Part shown: piece by piece, positions 44,668 through 53,619 of the stretch
How positions within the stretch are numbered: position 1 is the first letter of the stretch
Layout: every line of letters begins with the position of its first letter
NCBI GenBank assembly: GCA_902825875.1
Contig: CADECP010000011.1
Location: forward strand, 1-64,000
Length of the DNA stretch: 64,000 nucleotides
Origin: an uncultured Acidobacteriota bacterium
GTDB lineage: Bacteria; Acidobacteriota; Blastocatellia; RBC074
Reading direction: 5' to 3'
The notes under the pieces: model-generated
The model's input: the letters and a program-made list of their open reading frames with translations, nothing else
Databases searched by the model: none
Told to the model about the DNA's origin: nothing
Program-made: the position numbers and the translations under genes

Positions 44668-45318
44668 ATGTGTTCATTTCGTTTTACCATCTCAAAGACA
44701 TTCCGAAAAGAAGTTGAAACCCGGCTCAAGGCTGCCCAGCAGTTGGGCGAGTTACGCCGCGTCAAGTATTTGTTGGCCATCCTCGCGGTGATGGATGGTC
44801 AGTCGTTTGAGAAAGTCGCTCAGTGCTTGCGTGTTCATCCGAAAACGGTCGCCGAGTGGGTGCGTTTGTTTTGTTGCTATGGGCCGAAAGGCGCGCCTGC
44901 GAAAGTGTTCGGACTGATTGATTACTTCAGCGGGCGCTTCTTCTATCAAAGACAAGACGGGCGGCTGGACACAAAAGCCTATCTGGCTTTTCTGGCGCGC
45001 GTGCTGGAGCAAACAAAGCAACCTCTGGTCCTGATTCAAGGCGGTGCGCGCTACCACACGAGCCGAGCGGCACAGGCCTTCTTCGCACAACAGGCCGCTC
45101 GCTTAACCGTCTTTCAATTGCCGAGCTATTCGCCGGATTACAACCCGATTGAAAAGCTCTGGAAGAAAGTCAAAGACCAGGACACTCATTTGCATCACTT
45201 CCCGACCTTTGAGGCTTTGACCCTGCGGGTCGAGCAGGCAATGCTCAAATTCGCCAACGCCCCACAACAAATCCTGGCACTGTGCGGCTTGCCAACCGAA
45301 CTGTCGCTGACCGTCTGA
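44668..45318 (+). pseudogene. IS630-family transposase remnant, internally deleted
   Basis: 216 residues against about 340 for the family. The N-terminal helix-turn-helix (YLLAILAVMDGQSFEKVAQC, then VHPKTVAEWVRLF) is joined at GPKGAPAKVFGLIDY directly to the C-terminal DDE part, so the segment holding the first catalytic Asp is missing. The second Asp appears replaced by Gly (LIQGGARYHTS where LIQDGARYHTS is expected), while the third acid survives in YSPDYNPIEKLWKKVK. A ribosome site CCAGGAGG is retained. The copy should be inactive. I could not find terminal inverted repeats. The longer frame to 44593 adds unrelated residues. Confidence 0.85.
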
Positions 45319-45363
45319 AATCGTCAACAAGGAAAAACATTTTCTTGAAAGCTATATCTTGCG

Positions 45364-45887
45364 CAAGGAGTTGGCGCAACAACTTATTCGTTTGCAGTTA
45401 ATCTTGGTTGCTACATTACTGTGATTCCTCTGCGCTATACACGCATCCTGGCAAACAAGAGAATGACGATTTATTGCCGCAAGAGTATGGTTGTCACTTT
45501 CGCAGAAACCTTCTGAAAACGATAAATCAGCCTGAGCTGGAGCGTAAAAATATCTGGTACATTGATCCTGAAGCGAAATACCTGGATGCTGCGATGAATG
45601 ATGTGAAGCAGGCAGTAATCAAAGATGCGTTACCATGGTTCGCTAGTTTTACAAACCTTTCAGATGTTTACTCACTCTTATTGAACCAAGAAGAAAACTT
45701 AGAAAGCGGAACCTGGGGATTTGGAAACAAAGATTCTCCCATCAGAAATTACTTGACCGGCTATGTTGCGTTGGCACTGGGGGATTATGGTCCGGCGGTT
45801 CAGGCATTACAGAATGCTATCGAGTCAGGTTGCTACGAATCCATAAAACCTCAACTTGAGATGGTAATAAAACAAGCAACTAATTGA
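45364..45887 (+). pseudogene. DUF4304-like gene, 5'-truncated with a frameshift
   Basis: The last ~150 residues (from YGCHFRRNLLKTI through FTNLSDVYSLLLN to LTGYVALALGDYGPAVQALQ) resemble the DUF4304 C-terminus. A matching N-terminal stretch, QGVGATTYSFAVNLGCYI, is readable in a different frame just upstream (45364-45420), so a frameshift near 45425 splits it, and everything before is missing next to the IS630 remnant. The insertion may have destroyed the gene. ATG 45408 could still start the 159-residue remainder. Family assignment is moderate. Confidence 0.55.
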
Positions 45888-46126
45888 CTTGCTGAGATGC
45901 TTTTGAGGTTTTGCTGTCGTCTTATGTGCGGCCAGTCTCTGACTGACTGGGAGCTTGCAAATCAACCGGGCCATGCCCGAAATGTGGACGTAGCCCAATT
46001 TCTTCACTTCACCGCCGGAAGGCCACAGGCCTTGCGGCACATCGGGCGGCAAAGCCGCTTTGAATAACAAGGACTTGACCCCTTGGTGGTTCTGGCGTTG
46101 AATTGGAGCGATTGGAGAAAAGAAAT

Positions 46127-46312
46127 ATGACAACCAACACTCAAGAGCTAATCACGTCGTTCGACGCCTTGCCTGAAGTTGCCAAGTTCGAGGTGGCGGC
46201 GGAAATCCTGCGGCGCACCCGCGATTTCAAACTCCCGCCTCTGACGGATGATGAACTGGTAGCCAACGCCGAATCTCTGTTTCTTGAACTCGATCAACGG
46301 GAATCTTCGTAA
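46127..46312 (+). CDS. Putative antitoxin-like small protein
   Basis: The 61-residue protein begins MTTNTQELITSFDALPEVAK and has AAEILRRTRDFKLPPLTDDE, ending NAESLFLELDQRESS. I recall this pattern from small acidic antitoxins normally followed by a PemK- or RelE-type toxin. Here the next gene is DUF2164, so a toxin partner is missing. The start at the internal Met is chosen because similarity begins there. Confidence 0.6.
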   Translation: MTTNTQELITSFDALPEVAKFEVAAEILRRTRDFKLPPLTDDELVANAESLFLELDQRESS

Positions 46313-46327
46313 GAGAGTTACATTCAA

Positions 46328-46600
46328 ATGACCATCGAATTATCCAAAGAGGCAAAACAGAGCGCACTCGAATCGTTGCAAAAGTATTTCGAGGTGAACA
46401 TGGAAGAACCGCTCGGCAATCTGGCGGCGGGCGCGTTGCTGCAATTCATGCTGGAAGAAATCGGGCCGAGCATTTACAACAAAGGCGTCGCCGATGCTCA
46501 GGAGCGCATGCAGCAACGCATCAGCGAACTGGATTCCGAAGTCTACGCCGACGAATTCCAGTATTGGCGCAATCAGCAATCGAAAGGACGAAAGTCATGA
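46328..46600 (+). CDS. DUF2164 family protein
   Basis: The 90-residue protein matches the family throughout: start MTIELSKEAKQSALESLQKYF, then NLAAGALLQFMLEEIGPSIYNKGV, and EFQYWR near the end. The function is unknown. It sits 15 bases after the antitoxin-like gene and its stop overlaps the start of the truncated gene that follows (ATGA), so it is part of a small operon. Confidence 0.88.
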   Translation: MTIELSKEAKQSALESLQKYFEVNMEEPLGNLAAGALLQFMLEEIGPSIYNKGVADAQERMQQRISELDSEVYADEFQYWRNQQSKGRKS

Positions 46601-46761
46601 GTGTTGAGAGACGCGATTTTCTGGCGATAGCCGGAGCGACAACCACTCAGGCCGCGTTCCCTGCCAATGCATTTTCGGAAGGAAAAAAGATGCACGGGTT
46701 GATTGGAAAAATGACGACGGCCAATCGCGGGCTTCAGCTAAATCGAAGCAAGAAACTTTGA
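46597..46761 (+). pseudogene. Tat-signal gene truncated by a MITE (antibiotic-biosynthesis-monooxygenase-like start)
   Basis: 54 residues: a twin-arginine-type start (SVERRDFLAIAGATTTQ) then EGKKMHGLIGKMTTA, the usual beginning of small ABM-domain proteins. At CTTCAG the reading frame runs into the MITE (from 46738) and ends at TGA inside it. Nothing after the MITE continues the domain, so the rest was lost. The real gene would be about 130 residues. Confidence 0.7.
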
Positions 46762-46907
46762 GACAGGATGGACATGATTTTTTTCAGGATGAACAGGATT
46801 CAAACCAGGTTGTAACTTGATTGCTATTGATGATTCTGTAAATCCTGCCGGAAATCTTGTTCATCCTGTCAAAAGAGAATGTCTCAATGTTGCTTGCTCT
46901 GATTTAG
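46738..46907. repeat. 170 bp MITE, CTAAATC...GATTTAG ends (copy 2)
   Basis: Same length, ends and orientation as the copy at 43200, with only scattered differences. It interrupts the preceding gene. The two direct copies bracket a 3.4 kb segment. Confidence 0.92.
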
Positions 46908-46960
46908 TGCCAAAGTTTCAGAGCCAGCCTCACCAACGATCAACCGACAACTGACAAAAA

Positions 46961-48271
46961 ATGTGTGACACCATCGTAGCCGTTCCGCCCGCCACAAAAG
47001 ACGGCGGCGTCTGGTTCGGCAAAAACAGTGACCGCGAACCCGGCGAAGCTCAAATCGTCGAACATTTGCCTGCTCGAAGGTTTTCTTTCCCCACGAAGCT
47101 GCAATGCACTTACGCCGAACTGCCCCAAGCCGCCGAAACTTACGAAGTCGTGCTCAGCCGTCCGTTCTGGATGTGGGGCGCGGAAATGGGAGCGAATTCG
47201 CGCGGCTTAGCCATCGGCAACGAAGCCGTCTTCACCAAATTGCCGGTTCCGAAAACAGGTTTGACCGGAATGGATTTGCTGCGATTGGCGCTGGAACGTA
47301 CGGCGACAGCGCGCGAAGCATTGGATTTGATAACTCGGCTGATTGCCGAAATCGGGCAAGGCGGTTTGTGCGGTTATCGCCACAAAGGATTTCGCTATCA
47401 CAATTCATTCATCATCGCTGATCCAACCGAAGCCTGGGTGCTGGAAACCGCCGACAAACATTGGGCAGCACAACGAGTTCGCGGCGTGCGAACCATCTCG
47501 AACGTGCTGACCATCGGCAAAGACTTCGACCTGATTTCTGACGAAGCTTTCGCATTCGCCAAAGCAAAAGGCTGGTGCAAATCGGCCAACGATTTCGATT
47601 TTGCCAAAGCTTTCGGCGATCCGTTTTACAGCTTCACCAGCGGAGGCGACATTCGCCGAGCCTGCACACATCGGCGTTTGGTGCTTTCCGACGGGAAAAT
47701 TGGCCGAGCCGATTTTTTCTCGGCGCTGCGCGATCACGTGGGTCACAAACCCGAACAAGGATTGCGATTGCAAATGCCCTGTGGCCACGCTTCGTGGTTG
47801 AAGAGTCGACAAAGCGGGCAAACAACCGCTTCGATGGTCAGCCGTTTGAGCGCCGACGGTTCGTTGCATTGGCTAACCGGAACGTCTTCGCCGTGTTTGA
47901 GCGTGTTCAAACCTTTTGTTCTTGGCGGCGAAATCATTTCAACCGGCGCGCTTGCCGGTGAAGGTTACGACGCCGAAAGCCTGTGGTGGCAGCACGAACA
48001 ATTTCATCGGTTGACGTTGGGCGATTACGCTCGGCGTCGGGCAATGACCGAAGTTGAGCGCCGCGAACTCGAAGCTAAATTACTTTCGCTTGGCAACGGC
48101 TCAATGCCGACCATCGCCGAATGCCAGCAAGCCTGGAACGAGCATCAAGCCATTTTGCCGAACTGGATTAACCGCATCACCCGCGAAGCCCGCAGGGATC
48201 GTCGCTGGCTCCTGACGCGCCGATACTGGCAACAGCAAAACCAGTTAGATCAAATGCCCAACGGTATCTGA
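46961..48271 (+). CDS. Peptidase C69 family protein (secernin-type)
   Basis: The 436-residue protein begins MCDTIVAVPPATKDGGVWFG; in the family the Cys at residue 2, exposed after Met removal, is the nucleophile of an N-terminal-nucleophile hydrolase, followed by GKNSDREPGEAQ. Further family landmarks are FWMWGAEMGANSRGLAIGNE, HNSFIIADPTEAWVLETA and RTISNVLTI. Dipeptidase or amidase activity is likely; the substrate is unknown. It has no signal peptide and is probably cytoplasmic. It is the first intact gene after the MITE-bounded island. Confidence 0.9.
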   Translation: MCDTIVAVPPATKDGGVWFGKNSDREPGEAQIVEHLPARRFSFPTKLQCTYAELPQAAETYEVVLSRPFWMWGAEMGANSRGLAIGNEAVFTKLPVPKTGLTGMDLLRLALERTATAREALDLITRLIAEIGQGGLCGYRHKGFRYHNSFIIADPTEAWVLETADKHWAAQRVRGVRTISNVLTIGKDFDLISDEAFAFAKAKGWCKSANDFDFAKAFGDPFYSFTSGGDIRRACTHRRLVLSDGKIGRADFFSALRDHVGHKPEQGLRLQMPCGHASWLKSRQSGQTTASMVSRLSADGSLHWLTGTSSPCLSVFKPFVLGGEIISTGALAGEGYDAESLWWQHEQFHRLTLGDYARRRAMTEVERRELEAKLLSLGNGSMPTIAECQQAWNEHQAILPNWINRITREARRDRRWLLTRRYWQQQNQLDQMPNGI

Positions 48272-48298
48272 TGATTTTGGTGAATCGAAAATTTTCGG

Positions 48299-48436
48299 AA
48301 GCACCTCAGCCAGGATGTGGTAAGAAGCGCGCAAGCGACCTGGGCGCTCAAAACGTCTCTTCAAAAAACTCAGGTTGCTTACGCTCCAGTACCGCATCAA
48401 ATGCGCTTCTTCAGACAATGGCCTGAGCAGTTACAA
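48299..48436. repeat. Degenerate inverted-repeat element
   Basis: Arms around 48314-48342 and 48371-48398 pair with few mismatches (GCGCAAGCGACCTG with CAGGTTGCTTACGC). The right end, TGAGCAGTTACAA, equals the right end of the element at 6275-6406, so it is probably an old member of that family. It lies in the 357-base gap before the DUF4139 gene. Confidence 0.45.
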
Positions 48437-48628
48437 TTTTTGTTTTTTGCACTTCGCGCCAATACTGCAAGCCATCTTCCAAGCAGCGTTCAGTATTTGC
48501 TGAGGATGAGCCGACAGTAAACCATTCAAGCCCTAATCCCATTTTCAACAACTCAATTTTTGCCCGACTCGTTTTGGTGGGTCGTGGCGTAGCTGTGCCC
48601 AGACACAGTTCATCTTCAGGAGGATTCC

Positions 48629-50950
48629 ATGTACTGCAAATTTCTCAAGTCTCTGTTCACGCTGTTGTTGCTGGTGGCAACGGTTTCGATTGGATTGGCT
48701 CAAGCGGAAAACAGCCCGCCTCTGCTGAAGCGTGTGACGCTGTACAAACACGGCGTCGGGTATTTCGAGCGGCAAGGCAAGGTCAACGGCGATCAGCAAG
48801 TCACGTTTCTGTTCGACGCCGCTCAAATGAACGACGTGCTGAAATCGTTGGTCGTGCTGGACCTCAACAAAGGAAAAATTTCTTCGGTCACGTTCGATTC
48901 AACCAAACCTTTCGACAAACGTATTGAAGAGTTCGGCATACGATTGGATGCCAGCAACGCTGTGGGAATGACTTCGCTGCTTGGTCAGTTGAAAGGCGCT
49001 CGCGTTGAAGTGCGAACCGGCGCTACGCCGACCATCGGCACAGTCGTCGGCATTGAAAAACGCATCCGGTATCAGGCGATGGAGCGAGCGGAGGTTCAGG
49101 AATTGGTGATGGTCAGCGAAGGCGGCGAACTTCGGAGCATCGCACTGGATCAAATTCGCGGCATCAAATTGCTGGACGCCAAAGTCCGCGAAGATTTGGA
49201 GCAATACCTTTCCATACTGCAATCCACCATTCACAAAAACCTTCGAAAACTGACGATCTCTACCACAGGCACTGGCGAACGCGATTTGTTTGTCAGTTAC
49301 GTCGTCGAAGCTCCGGTCTGGAAAACGACTTACCGCATCGTGCTGGACGCGAAAGCCCAACCTTTTCTGCAAGGCTGGGCGCTGGTGGACAACGTGCAGG
49401 ATGAAGATTGGACGGATGTCACTTTGTCGCTGATTGCCGGAGCGCCGGTTTCATTCATTCACGATTTGCAGCAGCCGCGTTACAAACAACGCCCGGTCGT
49501 TGAAATGCCCGACGATCTTTCCATCGTTCCGCAAATCGCCGAAGCCCCGATCAACGGGCGATTAGAACTGGTTGCAGGCGGCGGAACTCTGGAAGGCATT
49601 GTCAGGGACCTGACTGGTGCATCCATTCCTAACGCCACGGTCAGAGTGAAACAACTGGGATCAGGTGCGGAAATCACCGCCAACACGGATTACGCAGGCC
49701 GGTACAAACTGCGCGGGCTGGCTCCGGGACGTTACAAAATCGAAGTTTACAGCACCGGATTCAAAAGCACAGTGCTTGATGGAGTTAATCTGGCTTCGGG
49801 CGCTGTGCGGCAAAATAATGTCACCCTGGAAGTCGGCGGAGTCTCGGAAACGGTAACGGTCAACGCCACAGCAGATCGTGTGCATACTGAATCGGCTTCG
49901 ATAGGCCGGGTCAGTTCAATGCGCGACGGAGGTTCGGGCGTCGAAGCCGATGTGGAAACTCAGGACATCGGCGAGTTGTTTGAATATCGAATCGCGCATC
50001 CGGTGACGATCAAACGAAATAGCTCGGCGCTGATTCCGATTTTGCAAAATTCCATCGAAGGCGAAACCGTGTCGCTGTACAACCGCTCGGCGCGCGAGCA
50101 AAACCCAATGAGCGCGCTTTACCTGACGAACAACACTGGCCTGACGCTGGAAAGCGGCCCCGTCACGATCATCGAAAACGACACTTACGCCGGAGAAGCT
50201 CTGACCGGACGCATCAAACCGAACGAAAAACGGTTCATCACCTACGCCGTTGATCTTGGCTGCCGAGTCAGCGTCAAAGAAGATGAAGACAACGAACGCG
50301 CGACAATGACGCAATTCATCAATGGCGAAATGCGCGTGCATTACAAACAATCCAAAGCGACGACTTACACACTGACAAACCTGACCGACCGAGCGAAGAC
50401 TGTTTACATTGAACACGCTTACGACAAAAACTCCAAGTGGCAATTGGTCAAAACCGCCAAACCCGCTGAAACGACAGATAATTTCTATCGCTTCAAAATC
50501 ACGGTTCCGCCAAACGCTTCGACGCAACTTGCCGTAACCGAAGAGTTGCCCGAAACAACTGCCTTCACCATTTCAAGTGTAACGACCAACGACATTGAAA
50601 TTTACGTCAAAGCCAACTACCTGACTCCGCAAATGAAACAGGCGCTGGAAAGCGTAGTCGAAACGAAGGTGCAGATTTCTTCTCTGAACCGCCAACTCGC
50701 CGAAAAGCGTTTGGAAATCACAGGCATCACACGCGATCAGGAACGCATGCGCGAAAACCTGAAGGCCATGGGCAAGAGCGAAGAAGAAAAACAATTGGTG
50801 CAGCGATACGTCGGCAAAATTGCTCAGGGCGAAGATCAACTGGAACGATTGCGCGTGGAAGAGAAAAAACTGATTGAAGAAAAAGACGCCAAACAAAATC
50901 AGTTGGATGAACGAATCCGCAAACTGACCATAGAGCATCGGCTGAATTGA
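48629..50950 (+). CDS. DUF4139-type exported protein with an inserted Oar-like N-terminal module
   Basis: The protein has 773 residues. A signal peptide ([20 protein letters not shown]) is followed by a DUF4139-like front ([16 protein letters not shown], then [18 protein letters not shown]). At about 318-425 it carries a carboxypeptidase-regulatory domain ([20 protein letters not shown]) plus the start of a TonB-receptor plug ([16 protein letters not shown]). The DUF4139 part then resumes ([20 protein letters not shown]) and ends in a coiled coil (about 660-773) rich in Glu and Lys. The insertion lies where many relatives have a short loop. The function is unknown. AGGAGG precedes the ATG. 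Confidence 0.85.
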   Translation: MYCKFLKSLFTLLLLVATVSIGLAQAENSPPLLKRVTLYKHGVGYFERQGKVNGDQQVTFLFDAAQMNDVLKSLVVLDLNKGKISSVTFDSTKPFDKRIEEFGIRLDASNAVGMTSLLGQLKGARVEVRTGATPTIGTVVGIEKRIRYQAMERAEVQELVMVSEGGELRSIALDQIRGIKLLDAKVREDLEQYLSILQSTIHKNLRKLTISTTGTGERDLFVSYVVEAPVWKTTYRIVLDAKAQPFLQGWALVDNVQDEDWTDVTLSLIAGAPVSFIHDLQQPRYKQRPVVEMPDDLSIVPQIAEAPINGRLELVAGGGTLEGIVRDLTGASIPNATVRVKQLGSGAEITANTDYAGRYKLRGLAPGRYKIEVYSTGFKSTVLDGVNLASGAVRQNNVTLEVGGVSETVTVNATADRVHTESASIGRVSSMRDGGSGVEADVETQDIGELFEYRIAHPVTIKRNSSALIPILQNSIEGETVSLYNRSAREQNPMSALYLTNNTGLTLESGPVTIIENDTYAGEALTGRIKPNEKRFITYAVDLGCRVSVKEDEDNERATMTQFINGEMRVHYKQSKATTYTLTNLTDRAKTVYIEHAYDKNSKWQLVKTAKPAETTDNFYRFKITVPPNASTQLAVTEELPETTAFTISSVTTNDIEIYVKANYLTPQMKQALESVVETKVQISSLNRQLAEKRLEITGITRDQERMRENLKAMGKSEEEKQLVQRYVGKIAQGEDQLERLRVEEKKLIEEKDAKQNQLDERIRKLTIEHRLN

Positions 50951-50964
50951 TTGCTCAAAAACCG

Positions 50965-50991
50965 GTAGAGCAGGTCTCTGACTTGCTCTAC
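50965..50991. repeat. Short hairpin between DUF4139 and GNAT genes
   Basis: GTAGAGCAGGTC pairs with GACTTGCTCTAC (one mismatch, 3 base loop). It has no T run; it could be a weak attenuator or a REP-type repeat. Confidence 0.45.
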
Positions 50992-51001
50992 ACTTGCGGC
51001 C

Positions 51002-51532
51002 ATGAAACCGGAATCACAATTATCTTTTCGCAAAGCCGTTGTTGAAGAAGCGGCGTTTATCTCTCGGCTGGTAAATTCCGCGTATCGCGGAGATTCCAGC
51101 AAAGCTGGTTGGACTTCGGAAGCCGATTTGCTGGACGGCCAGCGCACAGATGAACAGGAAACCCAAAGCCTGATTCAGGACGAACATTCGATGATCCTGC
51201 TCTGTCTGCAAAACGGTGAAGCCATCGGCTCTGTGCTGCTTCAGAAAAAGCAAGATGCAGCTTACCTGGGGATGTTCGTCGTCAGGCCGGAATTGCAAGG
51301 CAATGGCATCGGCAAACATTTCCTACAAATTGCCGAACTCACCGCGCAGCAAGAATGGGGCAGCCGAAAAATCATCATGTCGGTCATCACGCTTCGGCCT
51401 GAACTTCTCGCGTTTTATCAGCGGCGTGGGTATCGGCGAACCGGCGAAGTGTTTCCCTTCCCTGACGATCCGGCGGCAGGCATTCCGAAAGTGGCCAAGC
51501 TCCAATTCGAGATGCTGGAAAAAGACCTGTAA
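51002..51532 (+). CDS. GNAT family N-acetyltransferase
   Basis: The 176-residue protein moves an acetyl group from acetyl-CoA to an unknown acceptor. The acetyl-CoA motif A is clear in AYLGMFVVRPELQGNGIGKHFL (pyrophosphate loop QGNGIG), with a later LLAFYQRRGYRRTGE typical of motif B. It lies 51 bases after the DUF4139 gene with a hairpin between and a shared strand, so read-through is possible. A strong terminator follows. Confidence 0.9.
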   Translation: MKPESQLSFRKAVVEEAAFISRLVNSAYRGDSSKAGWTSEADLLDGQRTDEQETQSLIQDEHSMILLCLQNGEAIGSVLLQKKQDAAYLGMFVVRPELQGNGIGKHFLQIAELTAQQEWGSRKIIMSVITLRPELLAFYQRRGYRRTGEVFPFPDDPAAGIPKVAKLQFEMLEKDL

Positions 51533-51554
51533 CCACCAAATGCTTATTTCCCAA

Positions 51555-51601
51555 AACAAAGCGAGCCTTGCTGATAAGTAATCAACAAGGCTCGCTTTGT
51601 T
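51555..51601. terminator. Bidirectional terminator
   Basis: A perfect 16 bp stem (AACAAAGCGAGCCTTG and its complement at 51586-51601, 15 base loop) sits between convergent genes and has A/T-rich edges. Confidence 0.92.
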
Positions 51602-51626
51602 CTGGGCTGGGGTTATCAGCCAGGGT

Positions 51627-53336
51627 TTATCTGCCGGTCAATTGCCGAAAATCTCCCGTGCCGCCAGCCAGCACCCGCCCGGATTCGTCCTTGATTTCAT
51701 ACAGGAACGTACCTTGAGCTTGCGTGGCGGGAATCAGAAATGGGACTCGTCCGCGAGTGGTGGACATCAACGCCTGCCGCGTGTCGCGGTGTTCGCCCGC
51801 CGCCAACGTCAGCGAAATGTACTGCAACGGTTGCGGCGCAGCGATTTCAAATTCCAACGTGACGTTTTCGGTCGTCGCGGCGATCAATCGCGGAGTGATC
51901 GTCAATTGAGCAGGAGCCGTAGGATCAACTGGCGGAGCAGACGTTGAATTCGTGCTGCCGCCGCCCTCAATTCCATTGAGCGAATTTGACTGACCTGACT
52001 GTCTGGTCGGGTCAGCGCCCGGAACGGTTCCAACAGCCGGAATCTGACCTGCGGCATTTGTCGCATCGAAAACTCCAGTCACATAAGGCGGCGGGCTGAG
52101 TTCAAATTGTCCGGGCTGTGGCGCAGAAGTTTGCGCCTGTTGAACCGGCGGCACAGGTTTTTGCCCAATCGTCTGACCGCGAATCATTCGCAAAGCGCCG
52201 CCTTCGTCATAAACCATCAACATCCAATCGTTGCCATCGGCGACGGTTTCGTTGATCGGAACCAGAATTTCATCTTCCGGATTCACATCGAATTTCATCG
52301 GAGCCAGATCGTTGCTTCTGCGGTCATCGCTGATTGTCACTTTGGCGGTTCCGGCAAACGGCCTGTCAGCGTCCAGATTGCGAATCCTCATCACCAACTG
52401 ACCGTTACGCATTTCCGCCGACGCTTGCAATCGCGGCGGATTAAATCTGCCGTAACTTACTGGTTTGCGCGCAGTAGTGGTTCCGCGACCGATTCCCGTC
52501 GAGGCGTTGCGCGAATCGCTGAAAGCTTTATTGGACGCCGGTGTTGGGTTTGACACAACTGCGACCGGCGACATTGACGTTCCGGGCGGTGGCGGCGGAG
52601 TCAACGGTGAATTGGCGGGCGCAAATGTTCTTTCAACCGGAACCGTCGGCGAAGAAGCGGCTTCGAAGCGTTGCGCGGGCTGGTTGATGACCAAATCAGT
52701 GCTGGAAGCCATGACGACCGGCGCACGAACGAACAATACGCTTAAATCCTGACTCAATCGCCATTCGTGACGGCTGAGCGCATATACCAGAACTTCGCGC
52801 TGGGTCATGCCTGCATTTGCTGGCGGCAGTTTGGGCGTGTTGGCAAACAAACTTCGATTGCCCGGCAACCACCATTGGCGAGCGCCGATGGCTGCTAATA
52901 ATTCGTTGGTTTCACGAGGCGTCGGACGTTGCTGGATGTATTCCTGCACTTCCATTGAGGCCTGAGTGATGTCGGCAAGCTGTGCGCTATTCGGTTTTTC
53001 GTAATTCGTGATTGCATACGATTCCAGCAAACCGGAATCGAGCAAGCTTTCGGCATACGAATATGCCGTTTCAAGCGACGGGAATTTGCCCAGCCGAACA
53101 CGATAAAACAATCCGTGTTGCGGCAAAACAATCCTGACCCAATAAGCGTCCAACCCTCTGGCGTGCAACCCCATCCGCAAATCGTCAGCGCATTGCTGTG
53201 AACGGACGGCGGCAATTTGCACGGCGTAATCCCCGGCGGTGGCTTGCACTGAGCACGTCACCAACCAGAAAAACAACACCATCAGCGCCAAGCAAACGGG
53301 CGGCACCTTTCCCTGTTTTACTTTCGCGTATTTCAC
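51627..53336 (-). CDS. Exported SPOR-domain protein
   Basis: The 569-residue protein has a signal segment at about 11-33 (VPPVCLALMVLFFWLVTCSV). A SPOR domain at about 35-110 (GDYAVQIAAVRSQQ, then RVRLGKFPSLETAYSYAESL) binds denuded peptidoglycan at division sites in known cases. Then comes a long Pro/Ser/Thr-rich linker and a C-terminal beta-rich part (LTITPRLIAATTENVTLEFE, ending AGGTGDFRQLTGR) that may be an immunoglobulin-like fold. The role is probably at the cell wall. The start is GTG; AAGG lies upstream. It is convergent with the GNAT gene. Confidence 0.82.
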   Translation of the reverse strand: MKYAKVKQGKVPPVCLALMVLFFWLVTCSVQATAGDYAVQIAAVRSQQCADDLRMGLHARGLDAYWVRIVLPQHGLFYRVRLGKFPSLETAYSYAESLLDSGLLESYAITNYEKPNSAQLADITQASMEVQEYIQQRPTPRETNELLAAIGARQWWLPGNRSLFANTPKLPPANAGMTQREVLVYALSRHEWRLSQDLSVLFVRAPVVMASSTDLVINQPAQRFEAASSPTVPVERTFAPANSPLTPPPPPGTSMSPVAVVSNPTPASNKAFSDSRNASTGIGRGTTTARKPVSYGRFNPPRLQASAEMRNGQLVMRIRNLDADRPFAGTAKVTISDDRRSNDLAPMKFDVNPEDEILVPINETVADGNDWMLMVYDEGGALRMIRGQTIGQKPVPPVQQAQTSAPQPGQFELSPPPYVTGVFDATNAAGQIPAVGTVPGADPTRQSGQSNSLNGIEGGGSTNSTSAPPVDPTAPAQLTITPRLIAATTENVTLEFEIAAPQPLQYISLTLAAGEHRDTRQALMSTTRGRVPFLIPATQAQGTFLYEIKDESGRVLAGGTGDFRQLTGR

Positions 53337-53548
53337 TTTGCCCTACCTTAAATAAATAGTGAGGTAGCCCTCTACTTCGTTTTGGGCAACGATGGAAGTT
53401 CTAAATTTCGATCTTGATTTGAGTGGCCGATAAACTCGGGGATGCGGGGATACGATCATCGGCAGGGGGAATATACCAGAACCATCAACGGCATCTCAAC
53501 GCTGGCGGCGTATTACGGTTCAAGAATTTTCTATAACAGCCAATAAGC

Positions 53549-53597
53549 AAAAAGCCGAACGTACGGGGGCCATCACTCCAACCCGCGACGTTCGGCT
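53549..53597 (-). terminator. Rho-independent terminator of receptor 4
   Basis: On the minus strand, AGCCGAACGT pairs with ACGTTCGGCT and is followed by five T, just past the receptor stop. Confidence 0.88.
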
Positions 53598-53619
53598 CAT
53601 TTGATTCAATCCGCCAAGC

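Noticed and set aside
45825-46133. Minus-strand frame across the gap after the DUF4304 remnant.
   Set aside because: Overlaps the end of the remnant, no recognisable features; left as a 239-base gap with no supported gene.
48317-48520. Plus-strand frame of 67 residues before the DUF4139 gene.
   Set aside because: Lies within a degenerate inverted repeat and lacks a ribosome site.
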